The notes beneath the pieces are model-generated. The model ran no database searches, was not told where the DNA came from, and was given only the letters and a program-made list of their open reading frames with translations. A stretch of DNA of 64,000 nucleotides from Cinclus cinclus. Lineage: Eukaryota; Chordata; Aves; Passeriformes; Cinclidae. A program made the translations under genes and the position numbers. Position 1 is the stretch's first letter; each line of letters begins with the position of its first letter. Positions 30,778-41,527 of this stretch are shown in pieces. The stretch covers positions 13,983,925 through 14,047,924 of the forward strand of contig NC_085060.1 in the NCBI RefSeq assembly GCF_963662255.1, given 5' to 3'.

Positions 30778-30990
30778 GCTTCCATGTATTCGAAGCAGAG
30801 TTATGATCAAAATCCGACCCAGGGCTGCGAGCGGGGGGTTGAGTTGCATTTTGGCACAGATGGGGCTCATCCCTTCTGCAGGAGGCTCCTTGCCAAAAGA
30901 CATCTTGGAGTGGAAGGAATTCAAAAAATCAGGGATTTTGCATATTATGGAGCTTTATTTGTCCCGTCGAGGGAGGTGAGAGGAAGCGTG
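30776..30990. other. Candidate conserved noncoding element
   Basis: CTTCCATGTATTCGAAGCAG, GTTATGATCAAAATCCG, GGGATTTTGCATATTATGG and AGCTTTATTTGTCCCGTCG. Non-repetitive, CpG-retaining and AT-rich compared with neighbours. Confidence 0.38.
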
Positions 30991-31419
30991 AAGGGTTTGA
31001 GTGCAAAAAAAATCTGGTGTGGGATTTACCTGTGACTGAGGCAGGTGAAAAGTGTTGGATGATGGATTCTTCCCAGTGAATGAAGAGACAAAGGGGAGTC
31101 TCTTCTCTGTCTGACACTTTGGGAGCAGCAGATTTTCAGGCAGGGGAGGTGAAGTAAAAAATCTGGTCTGGATCCGCGTGTTTGTTCCTCCTTGGATGAG
31201 GGCGTTTGTCGCTCCTCAGAGGACTCTGCGCTGGCATTTGAGGTGAGGATGATTTGGTACGAGCACTCAAGGAAGCCTCCTGCTGGGAAACCTTTCCCTG
31301 CTGCTGGAATTGTTTGTTGGAGATCCTATGTCATACTAAACCATCACCTACATTCCTCACTGCCTTCCAGAGCATTTTGTCCTCCTGTTTATTGTCTTTG
31401 ACTCCCTTTTAATCCTTTT
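30991..31419. other. Unique noncoding sequence
   Basis: No feature recognised. Confidence 0.3.
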
Positions 31420-31765
31420 TTGCTGCTTAAACTCAGCATGAGCTGAATCTTCCGAAGGGATTTTTGGACGAGGCGTCCCAGCCCTGCAGGAGACGAGCCC
31501 CTCACACCCCCATTCCTTTGATTTTCCAGGAAAAGGTTATGGAAAGCTGCCTAAATTCGAGGCCGTGTGCCTGCATCACTCAGACAGAGAGGGAGGACGG
31601 GAATTCCGTGTTCCTCGGTCACTGATTAAAATGATCCGATCCTAATCAGATTTCCAAATGGGAACTTTCAAAGGAAGGGCAGACAAACGCATCCTGATGA
31701 TTTGTTAATGTCTCTCTGAGACGCAGTCCGTAATTAATGGGTTCATGGAAAGCACACACGGAGCA
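31420..31765. other. Candidate conserved noncoding element
   Basis: GCTGCTTAAACTCAGCATGA, CACTGATTAAAATGATCCGA, TCCTAATCAGATTTCC, ATGATTTGTTAATGTCTC and AGTCCGTAATTAATGGG. TAATCAG/CTGATTA words recur in inverted orientation around 31622-31653. The sequence keeps CpGs (TTCGAGGCCG, GAATTCCG). Confidence 0.45.
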
Positions 31766-32811
31766 GGCTGCAGATACCATACCAGGTGCCACGGGGTGAT
31801 TTCATTCATTAGGAATTCCTGGTCAGTGTTCCCAAAGCTCTGCTGGCTCTGCCATCTGACTCAGCTCCATGTGCCATCGGTGGTGGGAGGTATCAGAACA
31901 GGCTGATCCCCTCTTCTTGCCCATCCTGGACTTCTCTGCTCCTTGTGCCAACGGTGTGGATCCCTCAACCCTGCATCCCAAACCATCACCTGCATCCCAG
32001 ATTTCGTGTTATCTCCGGGAGAAGAGCAGAAATCTGCCAAAATTCACAGCAGCTCCGAGCGCTTCCGAGCTCCAGGGCTGATTCCCTGCTCCTGCCCCAG
32101 GGAAAATAATGGAAATCCAAGTGCGGGAATTCTCTGAACGGGACACAAGTGGCAGTTCTGGACGCACAAAAGAGGGACTGTGACATTTCCTGCTCCTCAT
32201 GTCCCCGAGCAGCGTGGCCGTGTGGCCTTAGGGTGTGGAGAGGGGACAGACGGTGAGACCTCAGAGCATCCCTGCTCCCACCCCGACGTGATCCCTCCTG
32301 TTGTCACTTCCATCCCATCTGGATTCAGGGCCATCAGGGAGGGGCCACCACGAAACTCTCTCCAAAGTCCTTCGTGACAGGGCCACCAAATGCTGGTTCC
32401 AAGGACCCAGGGGAGACTCAGGAAAGCTCACCCCAGCTGCAGCATTCATTGGATAACTTTTCCGTGGGGATTTTCTTGCAGTTCTGTGTTAAAACCATGG
32501 CTTGGGACACAGGAACAGAGGATCTGAATTCCTGGTCTGGGCAGCAGTCAAACTCAGAATCTGGTTATCCCTAGGTGTCCAGACTACTGGAATTCTATGG
32601 GAAAACCGCCCCTGAGCATGGTCAAAGTCTATCACATCATCCCAAACTGTCCTGGGACAGCACAGCCTGGGAGGATTATCCATGTGGGAGCTGAAATACA
32701 GGGAATCCACTTGGGCAGGCCCCAGACAAGGGAAAGTGAAGAAAAAAGGAGATAACAGATCTGATAAGAGATCCCAGGCAATTCATTACTCCTGGTAATT
32801 GTCCTTTGTCA
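31766..32811. other. Unique noncoding sequence, no gene recognised
   Basis: No repeat family recognised. The 3' part (32580-32810) is moderately AT-rich without a clear motif pattern. Confidence 0.3.
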
Positions 32812-32990
32812 TGTGTATTCCTTCCTCCTGCCTGTTATCGTGTGCTTCCTCCTTTTTAAGTCTTTTATCTTGTGTATTCTTCCTTTTTGTGTCCCTTATC
32901 GGGTGTATTCCTGCTTTTCCTTCCCTCTAGCATGTGTGTTCCTCCTTTTTGTGCCCCTTATCCTATGTATTCCTTTCTTTTCTCCCCCTT
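32812..32990. repeat. ~31-bp pyrimidine-rich minisatellite
   Basis: Six imperfect units begin at about 32812, 32841, 32871, 32902, 32933 and 32964. Each starts TGTGTATTCC-like and continues CTCCTTTTTGTGCCCCTTATC-like (with variants). Units are 29-31 bp. The 91- and 101-codon frames through it (Cys-Phe-Leu rich) are artefacts. Confidence 0.88.
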
Positions 32991-33189
32991 TTTCACTGCC
33001 TTCCTCCACTTCTACAGAGGAAAAGGAATTCCAAATGTTTGCAGCAGAGAGCACTGGATTGAGGGATGTGCCCGATCAGGCTGGATAAGGCAGCTCAGTA
33101 AGGACAGGGAAACACAGGGAAAAGGCAGAGGTTTGGGACGACACCTGTGGCATCCCTTCCCTTTTCAGAGCTGCTGAGAGCGTGGGGAA

Positions 33190-33306
33190 GGAATCAGGGG
33201 ATAATTTGGGTTGGAAGGGACCTTCCAAGGCCACCTGGTCCAACCCCTTCAACCAAGGCTTCTCCAAGCCCCGTCCAACCCAACCTTGAGCACTCCCAGG
33301 GATGAG
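33190..33306 (-). mobile_element. CR1 LINE 3'-end fragment
   Basis: Reverse orientation: ATTTGGGTTGGAAGGGACCT, CCACCTGGTCCAACCCC, CTCCAAGCCCCGTCCAACC, GAGCACTCCCAGGGATGAGG. Confidence 0.9.
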
Positions 33307-33808
33307 GTAGAAGCATCAGGAAGGAAAAACCAGGGAGAAGGAAAGGGGAGTTTTTCCAGGGAAGTCTTCCAAAAAACCTGCTTCCTGCCAGGACTCTGTG
33401 CATTTCAGCCTGGTTCCGCAATAAAACAGGTCTACAAAATACAAGTGGAAGGAGCTGATCCAATGCATGCTGTTAAAGGCTTTGGGAATTTATTCCTATT
33501 AAAGTGCCAGAGGATGTGGGCAGAGGGAGGCAGTGGGAGCAGGGATGGAGGGAACACAGCCGTGGGAGCACATCCTGCATGCTTGAGTTCCCAACTGGGA
33601 TTAAATTCCCAAGTCCTTTCCTGAAGACTTAATTTGGGTTTATCCAACCCACTTCGCCCTCAGTTTATCCTGCAGGGATGCAGGCAAGGATCTGAGTCCG
33701 GGGAATTCTGGAATGAAGAGCCTGAGTGGCAAATGTCACGAGCAGAGTTGTTCTTGGCTTTCTTTTTCTGGAGAAAGAGAAATGGAGAAGAAACAAGGCG
33801 GTCATCCC
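33307..33808. other. Unique noncoding sequence
   Basis: No feature recognised. Confidence 0.3.
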
Positions 33809-33890
33809 AGAAACTCAGAATCTTGGAGTTGCTTGTGTTGGAAGAGACCTGGTTCCAAGCCCCTACATGGGCAGGGCCACCTTCCATGTG
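33809..33890 (-). mobile_element. Probable decayed CR1 fragment
   Basis: CAGAAACTCAGAATCTTGGA, TTGTGTTGGAAGAGACCTGG and ACATGGGCAGGGCCACCTTC keep the reverse CR1 motif order but are diverged and gapped. Confidence 0.55.
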
Positions 33891-34390
33891 AAAGTGAGAA
33901 GAAGCATCACTTCCAGGAAACGGCATTTCTGGCAGATCCCAGCAATGGTGGAACTTGTGAGTTCCCAAAAACCCCAGAGCAGAAAGTGCCACGACACACT
34001 AGCAGGACATTTGTCCTCTTGCTGAGTCCATGGAATACAGGACAATTTATTTCCCCCTGCGATAAATAGGATTGGACAGGGATATTGGAAGCATTTATTT
34101 CACATGGCAGCAGATTCTGTAAAGATGCTTTGCTCAACATCCTGCTCCAGTCGGGCTCATCAGCATCCTCAATTAAGATCCACCATGGATGAGAGGTCAC
34201 TGGATACACTCCCAAACCTGGAGCTGCAGGACACCTCTCTTGTGCTTTCCCATTCCCATTCCAGCCAAGGAGATCAGCTCTGTAAAACATTCATGAGCAG
34301 CTTTAAGAGAATGAAAAATTAAACAACCTTTGCTCTAAGGTATGAAATATTTACCATGCTGCTCCAAGCTAATTGCAGATGAAAATGAGC
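33891..34390. other. Unique noncoding sequence
   Basis: No gene or repeat recognised. Confidence 0.3.
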
Positions 34391-34780
34391 AGAGCCAGGA
34401 ACTGCAGCTCCAGAATCCGATGGCTCCAGACCAGTCTTGGGATGGATCCTCTGCCTGATGGATGGGGAGAGGGGTGGTGGGGTTAGAAAACACCGTTCTT
34501 TGGGGTTTTCCTCTCCACAGAATCATTAATGTTGGAAAACACCTCCAAGATCAAGTCCACACTTTGAACAAAGGTCACCATTCCCAGAGATAACAGGACT
34601 CCCAGGAGCAGCACCAGAATCTGACAGCTTGGGCCTAGTTCCTCTGCCTGATGGATGGGAAGAGCAGTGGTGGGAAGAGGAACCACCACTCTTTGGGGTT
34701 TTTCTCACCATAGAATTATTAATGTTGGAAAACACCTCCAACATTGAGTCTGACCTTTGAGTGAAGGTCACCAATCCCAG
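34391..34780. repeat. 193-bp tandem duplication containing a CR1-like end
   Basis: CCTCTGCCTGATGGATGGG occurs at 34448 and 34641, and an ATTAATGTTGGAAAACACCT segment at about 34524 and 34717, both 193 bp apart. Intervening sequence also aligns (CTTTGGGGTTTTCCTC, CCAGAATCTGA, AAAGGTCACC). The pieces reading 'gaatcattaatgttggaaaacacctcc' look like the reverse of a CR1 3' end, so a decayed CR1 fragment was probably duplicated with its flank. Copies are about 34391-34587 and 34588-34780. Confidence 0.85.
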
Positions 34781-34964
34781 GGATGGAGGTTTCCTGGGAC
34801 CAGGGAATGCTGCCAGTCCAGGCCAGGATGACAGGTACTGCCACAGCAGAGTGTGCTCAGCAAATGCTCCCCAAGCTGGATTCTCATCCTACTTTGTCTC
34901 TTCCCCTCCTCATCCCAGTTGCATCCCTGAAAAGCACTGATGGAAAATCGAGCTGGCTGAACGA
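34781..34964. other. Unique noncoding sequence
   Basis: No feature recognised. Confidence 0.3.
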
Positions 34965-35235
34965 GTCGGAGCAAATGATAGATGGGATAAATTAAACCTC
35001 CAATTCTGGTCGCTCTCATCATCGCAATTTCCTCCAGCTTTTCTTGTTGTTGGGAAGTGTTTAAACACCCGGAGCGAGAGACTTGTCTGCCGGCTTTTTT
35101 CTTGGCTGATTGCAAACAGCTCGCTGAGGGTGCTCGGAGCTCCAGCTGTGTTTGAGCTGGAATCATGAGTGATGGGATCAGAGGGACGGAATCAGTCACC
35201 TGGTGCTGACGGAGCAACCTCAATCCAGGCAAAGC
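34965..35235. other. Candidate conserved noncoding element
   Basis: GCAAATGATAGATGGGATAA, ATTAAACCTCCAATTCTGG, CTCATCATCGCAATTTCC, AGTGTTTAAACACCCGG and GGCTGATTGCAAACAGCTCG. AGTGTTTAAACACC is a near-palindrome. No repeat is involved. Confidence 0.45.
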
Positions 35236-36689
35236 CCAACACCAACCTCAGCCCCCATTTAGAGGAGGGACCACAAAATGCTTCCTTGGAGACAGGGAAA
35301 GAGCAAACACGCAAATGTTTGCCAAAAGCAAGTGGTACATGAGTGGGATGTCTCTAGAGATAAGGAATTGGCTTTTCCCACAATCCCTTTTCCCCTCCCC
35401 AAAACCAGACGTGCCTGTCTCCACCAGCCCTCTGCCCCAGCAGATCCAAAAATCCCAGTTTTCATCACCAAGGATAAACCTCTTGGTCCTTTGGAGCATG
35501 AAAAGGTCACGTTGTTCCCTGGAGCTGCAGCGGGGTTCTGAGCGAGCCGAATCACGGAGGAAGAGAGAAATAAACAACAGGCGAGGAAAGGATCTCTTCC
35601 TTCCATTATTGTGGGATTTATCTTCCCAATATACAGGGAGTGTTGCCTGGCAACTCCGGCTCTCCCGACCTCTTCCATTTCCCCCCAGCACAGCCCAAAC
35701 GAGCCCGGTCTGCATGGAGCCCTCTCTGGCACAATCAGATTTACAATGTAGTCCTCTGGCAGCACGGGGCTCATCTTTCCATCATCTCATCTCATCTCAT
35801 TTCATCTCCAGCCCTTTCTGGCTTCTCCCAGGTGGAAAGCACCTTCCAGGGCAGCTGGTGGTAGGTCTGGAGGAAGGACCACCATGCATTCTGCCCTGGA
35901 GCATCTGTAGCATCTCCATCTGCATGCTGGAGATTCCAGCTGTGAGGCTGAGCTTCTCCTGGAGCTCCCCAGCAAACCCCAAGCAGCATCCGTGCCTTCA
36001 AACACACCTATCTCTTCCTAAAAATCCATGGACACTTCCAGTAGAAGCCTTGACCCACTGATGGTCAGTGGATGCCCACTCAGAGCTGTTCCCAAAGCTC
36101 ACCAAAAGTCTCCAAGCACCTTCCAACACATGCATCCATTGGTGGAAGACCCAGAGATAACTTTCAAGCAGAAGCCATTGATGGTGCATCCATGGCTGTT
36201 CATCCAGGCTCTTCCCTGCCTAAAGTTCCCCACAGCACTTGGCAAAGGTGCTCCAGGACATTTCCAGTGCTTTTGCAGAGCCATGGAGCTGGGACAGGGA
36301 TCCTTCCAGCATCCCAGAGCCTCCTGAAACTGGTGGGTTTTCTTTTGTGGATCATCCAGGATTTTCCACAATTGCAGTTGCTTCACTTGCATCCTCCTAT
36401 CTTTCATTCCTATCTTTCCATCCCTAAACTCCTTTCTGATTTCTCCCAGCTGCTGAGGAGCATCTCTCTCCCAACTCAGGGGAGTCCCTGTGGGCACGAT
36501 CCATGCTGAGACAGGATCCAGCCCGGCAGCATTGAATGGGAGTTTGGACAAACTTAGAGGGAGAGAGAAACGAAAATTCCCCATCTCATTTGCAGCAGCC
36601 TTAACTTTGAAACCCTCTTTTCAAACCCTACACATCTCAGTGACACCCGGGGATGGGCTTGAATGGGATTTCTCCCCACCCCGTGTCCC
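35236..36689. other. Unique noncoding sequence, no gene recognised
   Basis: A 248-codon plus frame (35315-36061) crosses an ATCTC microsatellite and has no domain. A minus frame of 171 codons overlaps it. Both are treated as chance. Confidence 0.35.
35781..35808. repeat. (ATCTC)n pentanucleotide microsatellite
   Basis: CATCATCTCATCTCATCTCA then TTTCATCTCC: five to six units. Confidence 0.9.
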
Positions 36690-36840
36690 ATTGCCCACCA
36701 AACTCTTTCCCGGTATATCCGCCGTTTCCAGGGTTACTATCTGTCCAGCGGGATGGGAGCCGCTCCCGTTCCCCTGACAATAGCAGCTCCTGAAACTTTA
36801 TTCCTGCCTGAGGACAGCATTAATCACTCACCATCGGCAC
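36690..36840. other. Candidate conserved noncoding element
   Basis: CCCGGTATATCCGCCGTTTC, GGGTTACTATCTGTCCAGCG, CCCTGACAATAGCAGC and ACAGCATTAATCACTCACC. CpG retention and mixed composition stand out from neighbours. CTGACAATAG contains a SOX-like ACAAT. Confidence 0.35.
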
Positions 36841-37330
36841 GGAGGGAGCCGGGGCTCTGCCACAGCGGGGTCACCCTCCTGCCCAGGGAGAGCCGCTGCG
36901 GTTGTGGAAACTTTCCCACCACTGAAATCCCCATCCTGGAATTTCAAACGAAGGACACAACTGCCCGGGATGACAGTGGAAGGAACTGGACTCTCACTGT
37001 CACCCTCTGAGATGAGCCTGAGAACATCGGGCAGAAATGATTTGATAACTGCAAGGTCACATCAGCAGTGCTGCAGTGCTGCTGTAGCGGCTCTGCCTCC
37101 CCTGCCTTGGGAGAGGGGAAGAAAGATGAGGAAAAAGGGGAACGGGATGGGGGGGGGGGGGGGGGGGAGGGGGGTGTTTAAACCTCTTTTTCCCCAGGCA
37201 AACAGCTTCCAAAAACCAAACAGTGATTTGTGCACGCTCCTGCTGCTGCGCCTCTCGTGTTGGGTGGGAGCGGGACAGGTTCTGTGTGAGCACTGCTCCC
37301 GGCGCCCCCAGTGCTCCTCAGGCTCGGAAT
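36841..37330. other. Unique GC-rich sequence
   Basis: Contains the poly-G run listed separately. No gene recognised. Confidence 0.3.
37149..37167 (+). repeat. Poly-G run (19 G)
   Basis: Nineteen consecutive G, then AGGGGGG. It is the second long G homopolymer in 7 kb, and assembly length may be unreliable. Confidence 0.85.
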
Positions 37331-37548
37331 GGAATCATGGAATGGTTTGGGTTGGAAAGGCCCTTAAAGCCCATCCCATCCACCCCCTGCCATGGGCAGG
37401 GACACCTTCCACCAGACCAGGCTGCTCCAAGCTCTGTCCAACCTGACCTTGGACCCTGCCAGGGATGGGGCAGTCACAGTTTCTCTCAGAAACCTGAGGC
37501 ACCTCCCTCACAGGGCAGAATTCCTTCCCAATCTCCCTTCTAAACTCT
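37331..37548 (-). mobile_element. CR1 LINE 3'-end fragment
   Basis: Reverse orientation and well preserved: GGAATCATGGAATGGTTTGG, GTTGGAAAGGCCCTTAAAGC, CCATGGGCAGGGACACCTTC, CTGCTCCAAGCTCTGTCC, GAATTCCTTCCCAATCTCCC. Confidence 0.95.
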
Positions 37549-38264
37549 GTCACTCTGAAATGACTTTCACTTCAGAACAGCTGCACATCTCTGCTTTTCC
37601 CTTCCCAAATTTTGGCTCCCTGCAAGGTGCAGAAAGAGCCCTCGGAGCCCCCAGCTCTGAGCCGGGAGGGGAGGAGGCCGGAGAGGAGCAGGCGTGGTGC
37701 CGGTGGAGACAAGGAACTTGCACGGGCACTATGGAGACGGGCATTGTGTGCATTCCTGAATAGACCAGCAGGAAAAAAAAAAGACTTCAACAGTATCAGA
37801 GCCAGGATCCCGCCCGGCTCCGGCAGAGCCGAGCGACTGCTGCACTCGTGAACTTGAAGGGTGGGCTTTGGAAAGCAGGGAGCTGGCGGGAGAGGTGGGG
37901 AGGGAGGGAGGGAGAGAATTCAGGTGAAAAAAGGTTAAGTGCAGCCAGAGATTGAAGTGAGGCAGAGTCGCCCATGAGAGCAAAGCAAACAGTTCAGTGC
38001 ACGGAAACCCGAGCCAAGGCCATTCACTGCACAAACTCCGAGACAGGCGAGTGCCCCCTCCCCTCCCGCTCCATGGGATCTGGCAAGGACAGTGCTGGCT
38101 CCGAGTTCATAAATTCTTCAGCAGAAAATACTTAGATACTTCATCAAGGGCTCCTCTGTTACTCCAGAACAAGTTTATATTATTAGAGGAGAAAAAAAAA
38201 AAGGCAGAAAAAAACAGCAACCCCTCAACCAAACAAAAAGGGTCCTAAATAAAGAGATAAAGCA
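37549..38264. other. Unique sequence, locally CpG-rich
   Basis: Bases about 37660-37850 retain several CpGs (GCCGGTGGAG, CCCGCCCGGCTCCGGCAG, GAGCCGAGCGACTG). This could be an edge of a regulatory region, but I see no TATA, no spliced first exon and no full CpG island. Confidence 0.3.
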
Positions 38265-38465
38265 GCATGACAGGACAGCAGTAATGGCTTTCAGGTGTAT
38301 GTTCTGCATAAGATTTCCAGGCAGTTGGTTTAGTTAATGGATTCCCTTAATCTTTCAGCTGTCAGGGTGCAATCTATAGTCTACTGTTTCTTCCACCCCG
38401 TATTTATAGGGACAAATTCAAACTTGTATAAACAGACAGGAGTATCTATTGTTGTGCAAGAGGAG
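38265..38465. other. Candidate conserved noncoding element
   Basis: AGCAGTAATGGCTTTCAGG, CAGTTGGTTTAGTTAATGGA, CTTAATCTTTCAGCTGTCAG, TACTGTTTCTTCCACCCCG and AGTATCTATTGTTGTGCAAG. Includes E-box CAGCTG, a SOX-like ATTGTTGTG and TTAAT words. Confidence 0.45.
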
Positions 38466-38720
38466 GACACAAAGGCAGCTTGTCACTGATCCATCACAGC
38501 TGTCTGAGAGCCGAGCCGGGAGAAGCCGGCAGTGCGGGGGAAACGCAAACCGGGAGCCGGGAAGGGTCCGGAGGTGTTGGGAGTGTGGGAACAGGGGGCG
38601 GTGGGCACGGCCCCCTCACCACGGAGGTTTCAGCTGCTTCTCGAGGCTCTTTGGGATGCTGAGAGTGTCAGCAAAGCCCGGCAGGTCTCAGGGAAAGATG
38701 AGAACATTAATTAAAAATTA
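38466..38720. other. CpG-retaining GC-rich stretch
   Basis: GAGCCGAGCCGGGAGAAGCC, AACCGGGAGCCGGGAAGGG and GGGGGCGGTGGGCACGG. It directly follows an AT-rich candidate element. A GC-box-like GGGGGCGG is present. It could belong to an enhancer or an unannotated promoter; no transcript evidence is visible. Confidence 0.3.
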
Positions 38721-39919
38721 GGGGCTGGCTCGAAGCTTGAGATTTCCAAGTTGGTTTGTAACCAAGTCGGGAAGGGGGAAGATGAAGGTAAAAGGGTGGT
38801 GAAAGGATGATAGAAATAAGATGTTCTTGGGCAGATAACATGTCTGGGGAGCAGCAGTTCAGTTAAAAACCGTCAAAAATTCCTTGTATTGGTGGAACTG
38901 AGGGACATCTTTAATAACTGACAGGATGAGAAGAACCAGGAAGCTGCAATGACTTGAGGTTGGCTGCCAGGGCAGCCTGGCTCCAATGGGAAGCTCTTCC
39001 CAGGTTTGGCTGCTCCATTCCTGCCCCCAGCTCCAACCCTCTGTCTCAGTCTCACCAGGGTCACTGCACATGGACATGGCTCCTCAGGACCTCCACAGCA
39101 GGAAAACATCCCCCAAACCCAGGGAGAGAGGACAGCAAGAGGTGACAGTGAGAAGATAAGGAACAGGACTGGACAATGGGGTCCCCAAATCAGAGGGAGG
39201 AAGCAGGTGAAGCCCTCGTGGTGCACAGGGGAAGGAGGGAGGGGAAGCTGCTGTGTCCTCACAGCAGATCCCAAGGGATGCAGGAGGCACGGCCAAGGCT
39301 GGAGAGAGCAGGAGAGGGTGGTGAGGCCACGGCAGTACTTTGGGTCTTTAAATATGTGTTTGGAAAAGCTTATTTTTCCTTGGATAACTCCAGCGAAGCT
39401 CTCCCAGCACCAGCAGAACACAATTAATCACAATGCGAGAAGTCTCTGCTGTCCCCATTGAACCCAGTCCACTGAAGGATCCTGCCATGAGATGTTTATT
39501 GGGAAAGTGCGGAACAAGGAATACAGGGACAAACTCCTTGTGCTGGCCTGGTTTGTGTACCCATGGAAGCACTCATGGAAACCTCAACTGAAGGAGTTCT
39601 CCAATCCCACCCTTTGCCTGATGCTTGTTTATTTAAATCCATGCTGTGCACAAGAGCCTCTCCTGCCTGCTCTTCTCCCTCCCCACCCTCCAAGGGCTCC
39701 TCAGGGCTTTCTGCTGGGACTCATCCAGCCTGCTCCAATTCCATCTGGGAAACCACTTCTCCCACTGCTATTCTCTCCCTGCTCTCCAGCTGATGGGGTG
39801 GGGTTCCCTGGCAGCAATGCTGGGGGGTCTCTGCAGAAGGTTTTAGTGGCTCCCTGTCACAGCCTCAGACCCGGGGACAGCACCAGGGTCACCTGTTAAT
39901 CAGTGTTCCTGGGCTTTTC
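38721..39919. other. Unique noncoding sequence, no gene recognised
   Basis: Frames up to 182 codons (38873-39421 minus) overlap others on the opposite strand and have no domain. Confidence 0.3.
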
Positions 39920-40028
39920 ATGGAATCGTGGAATTACCGAATCAGGGAATGGTTTAAATTGGAAAGGACACCCTGCCATGGCAAGGGACAACTTCCACTG
40001 TCCTTGGACACTTCCAGGGATGAGAAGG
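39920..40028 (-). mobile_element. CR1 LINE 3' fragment with internal deletion
   Basis: Reverse orientation: CATGGAATCGTGGAATTACC, GGGAATGGTTTAAATTGG, GGCAAGGGACAACTTCCACT joined directly to CCTTGGACACTTCCAGGGAT. The usual 'cccaggttgctccaagccctg' middle is missing. Confidence 0.85.
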
Positions 40029-40739
40029 TTTTCAGGTGGCTCTGGAATGCCAGGTACAGATGGGCAGGATGCTGCCAAGGGAGCGAGAGCTGCTCCTGCC
40101 TCCTCTCCTGCTTCCCCTGCCCAGATCCCACTTCCTGTCCCAGGAACTCCCAGCCCTGCTCAGCTCCCAGGGGAGCGTCCCAAGTCACCACCACCCACAC
40201 GAACATCCCACCTGGATGAGCAGAGCCAGAGGGAAAAAGTACACGGTGACTTCATCCTGTGTTCAGAGAGGGGACACCAGGAGATCCCAGCAGCGAGTTC
40301 CCCAGCCCAGCACTCCCTCCCTGGCTGGGAGCACTGGGAATACTGGCAGGGAGAAGCTGTGGATGGAGCCTTCATCTCCTAGAGACCTGCAGGGATTTAA
40401 ATATGCACTGAAAAAATTCCCAGTGTGTTAAACGAGCAGGAGAGTGGCAGGGATGGCACAGGTGGGGGACAACAGGAGGGATGAAGGGAGTACTTGGGAC
40501 AGCAGGATGGTGGCACTGGCTTAGCACTGCTGCCACTTCTGTGCCATAGGGACCATGCAGGGATGCTCCATTTGCCAGGACAGAGAACAGCAGCTGGGAG
40601 GAACACAACCCCATGTGGCACAGAGGAGGAGGAGGAGGAAGGAGAGAGGTTCATGGAACAAGAGGGAAGAGGGCAGAGAGGCTGCCCCGTGGAGAGGCAG
40701 CTGATGCTTTAGTGGGAGAAGTAAGGAAGGACATCCCCG
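40029..40739. other. Unique noncoding sequence
   Basis: Includes a short GGA trinucleotide run (about 40624-40642). No gene recognised. Confidence 0.3.
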
Positions 40740-41060
40740 GTGCAATCATTCCACGTATCCAGTTCTGGCTCTTCCGGATACGACTCATCTCTCTCCAGGG
40801 TAATGCAGCCGCCTCCTGCACCTGATCCCCTCATTAACACTGTCACCAGCTGATGACATTATCAAGTGAAGCGTGGCCTCGGGGCAGGCAGGATTTAACC
40901 CTTCCAACGCCAGAGGACGAGCCCGGAGTGTGTCATGCAACAGGTGAATAGGGACCTTCGGAGGGTCAGTAGAGTTTGCCCTGAGAATATTTGTGGGAGG
41001 AGGAGGAGGGGCATTGGGAAGGCCGCAGACGTGATGGATGGGAGCTGGTGTCGGAGCTGA
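40740..41060. other. Candidate conserved noncoding element
   Basis: CAATCATTCCACGTATCCAG, CTCTTCCGGATACGACTC, CTCATTAACACTGTCACCAG, GATGACATTATCAAGTGAAG, GTGTCATGCAACAGGTGAAT. CpG-retaining and non-repetitive, with a CACGTATCC/GGATACG inverted pair. Overlaps a 186-codon minus frame (40785-41345) with no domain. Confidence 0.42.
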
Positions 41061-41348
41061 AAGTCTCAATAACACTTGTGGCTGCACATAGGCCCCCGGG
41101 CTTTTCCCAAAGGATTGGCTGAGCCATCGCTCTCTAAATGGATCATTCTCAGGAAAATCAAGCTGCTGCCATCTCTCCTCCCTCCTGACACTCAGCAGAG
41201 CCACGAAACAGAGCCATCGATGCTGCTGCAGCTCTGTGGATCCCCACAGCAGTGCCAAAGGACCTGGTGCCACAGCAGGCACAGCCATGTCCCCAAGTGC
41301 TACAGTTCTCTCAAGCTCCCCACGTGCCATTCTCTTCCCCCCCAAAAA
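41061..41348. other. Unique noncoding sequence
   Basis: No feature recognised. Confidence 0.3.
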
Positions 41349-41527
41349 ATCACAGAATCCCAGGATGGTTTGGGATGGAAGAGACCTTAAAGCTCATCTT
41401 GTTGTACTCCCTGCCTTGGACACTGCCAAGGATGGGGCAGCCACAGCTTCTCTGGACAACCTGTGCCAGAGCCTTACCACCCTCCCAGAAAGGAATTTCC
41501 TCCAAATATTTAACTTAAATCTTCCTT
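41349..41527 (-). mobile_element. CR1 LINE 3' fragment
   Basis: Reverse orientation: AATCACAGAATCCCAGGATG, GGTTTGGGATGGAAGAGACC, GCAGCCACAGCTTCTCTGG, CAACCTGTGCCAGAGCC, AAAGGAATTTCCTCC. The 'ccatgggcagggacacc' part is deleted. Confidence 0.92.

Noticed and set aside
30239..30979. 246-codon plus frame
   Set aside because: Runs through poly-G, an 11-bp minisatellite and a 30-T run (poly-Phe); no coding logic.
35315..36061. 248-codon plus frame
   Set aside because: Crosses an ATCTC microsatellite and overlaps minus-strand frames of similar length.
40785..41345. 186-codon minus frame as a gene
   Set aside because: No recognisable domain, no splice support, and it spans a candidate conserved noncoding block.
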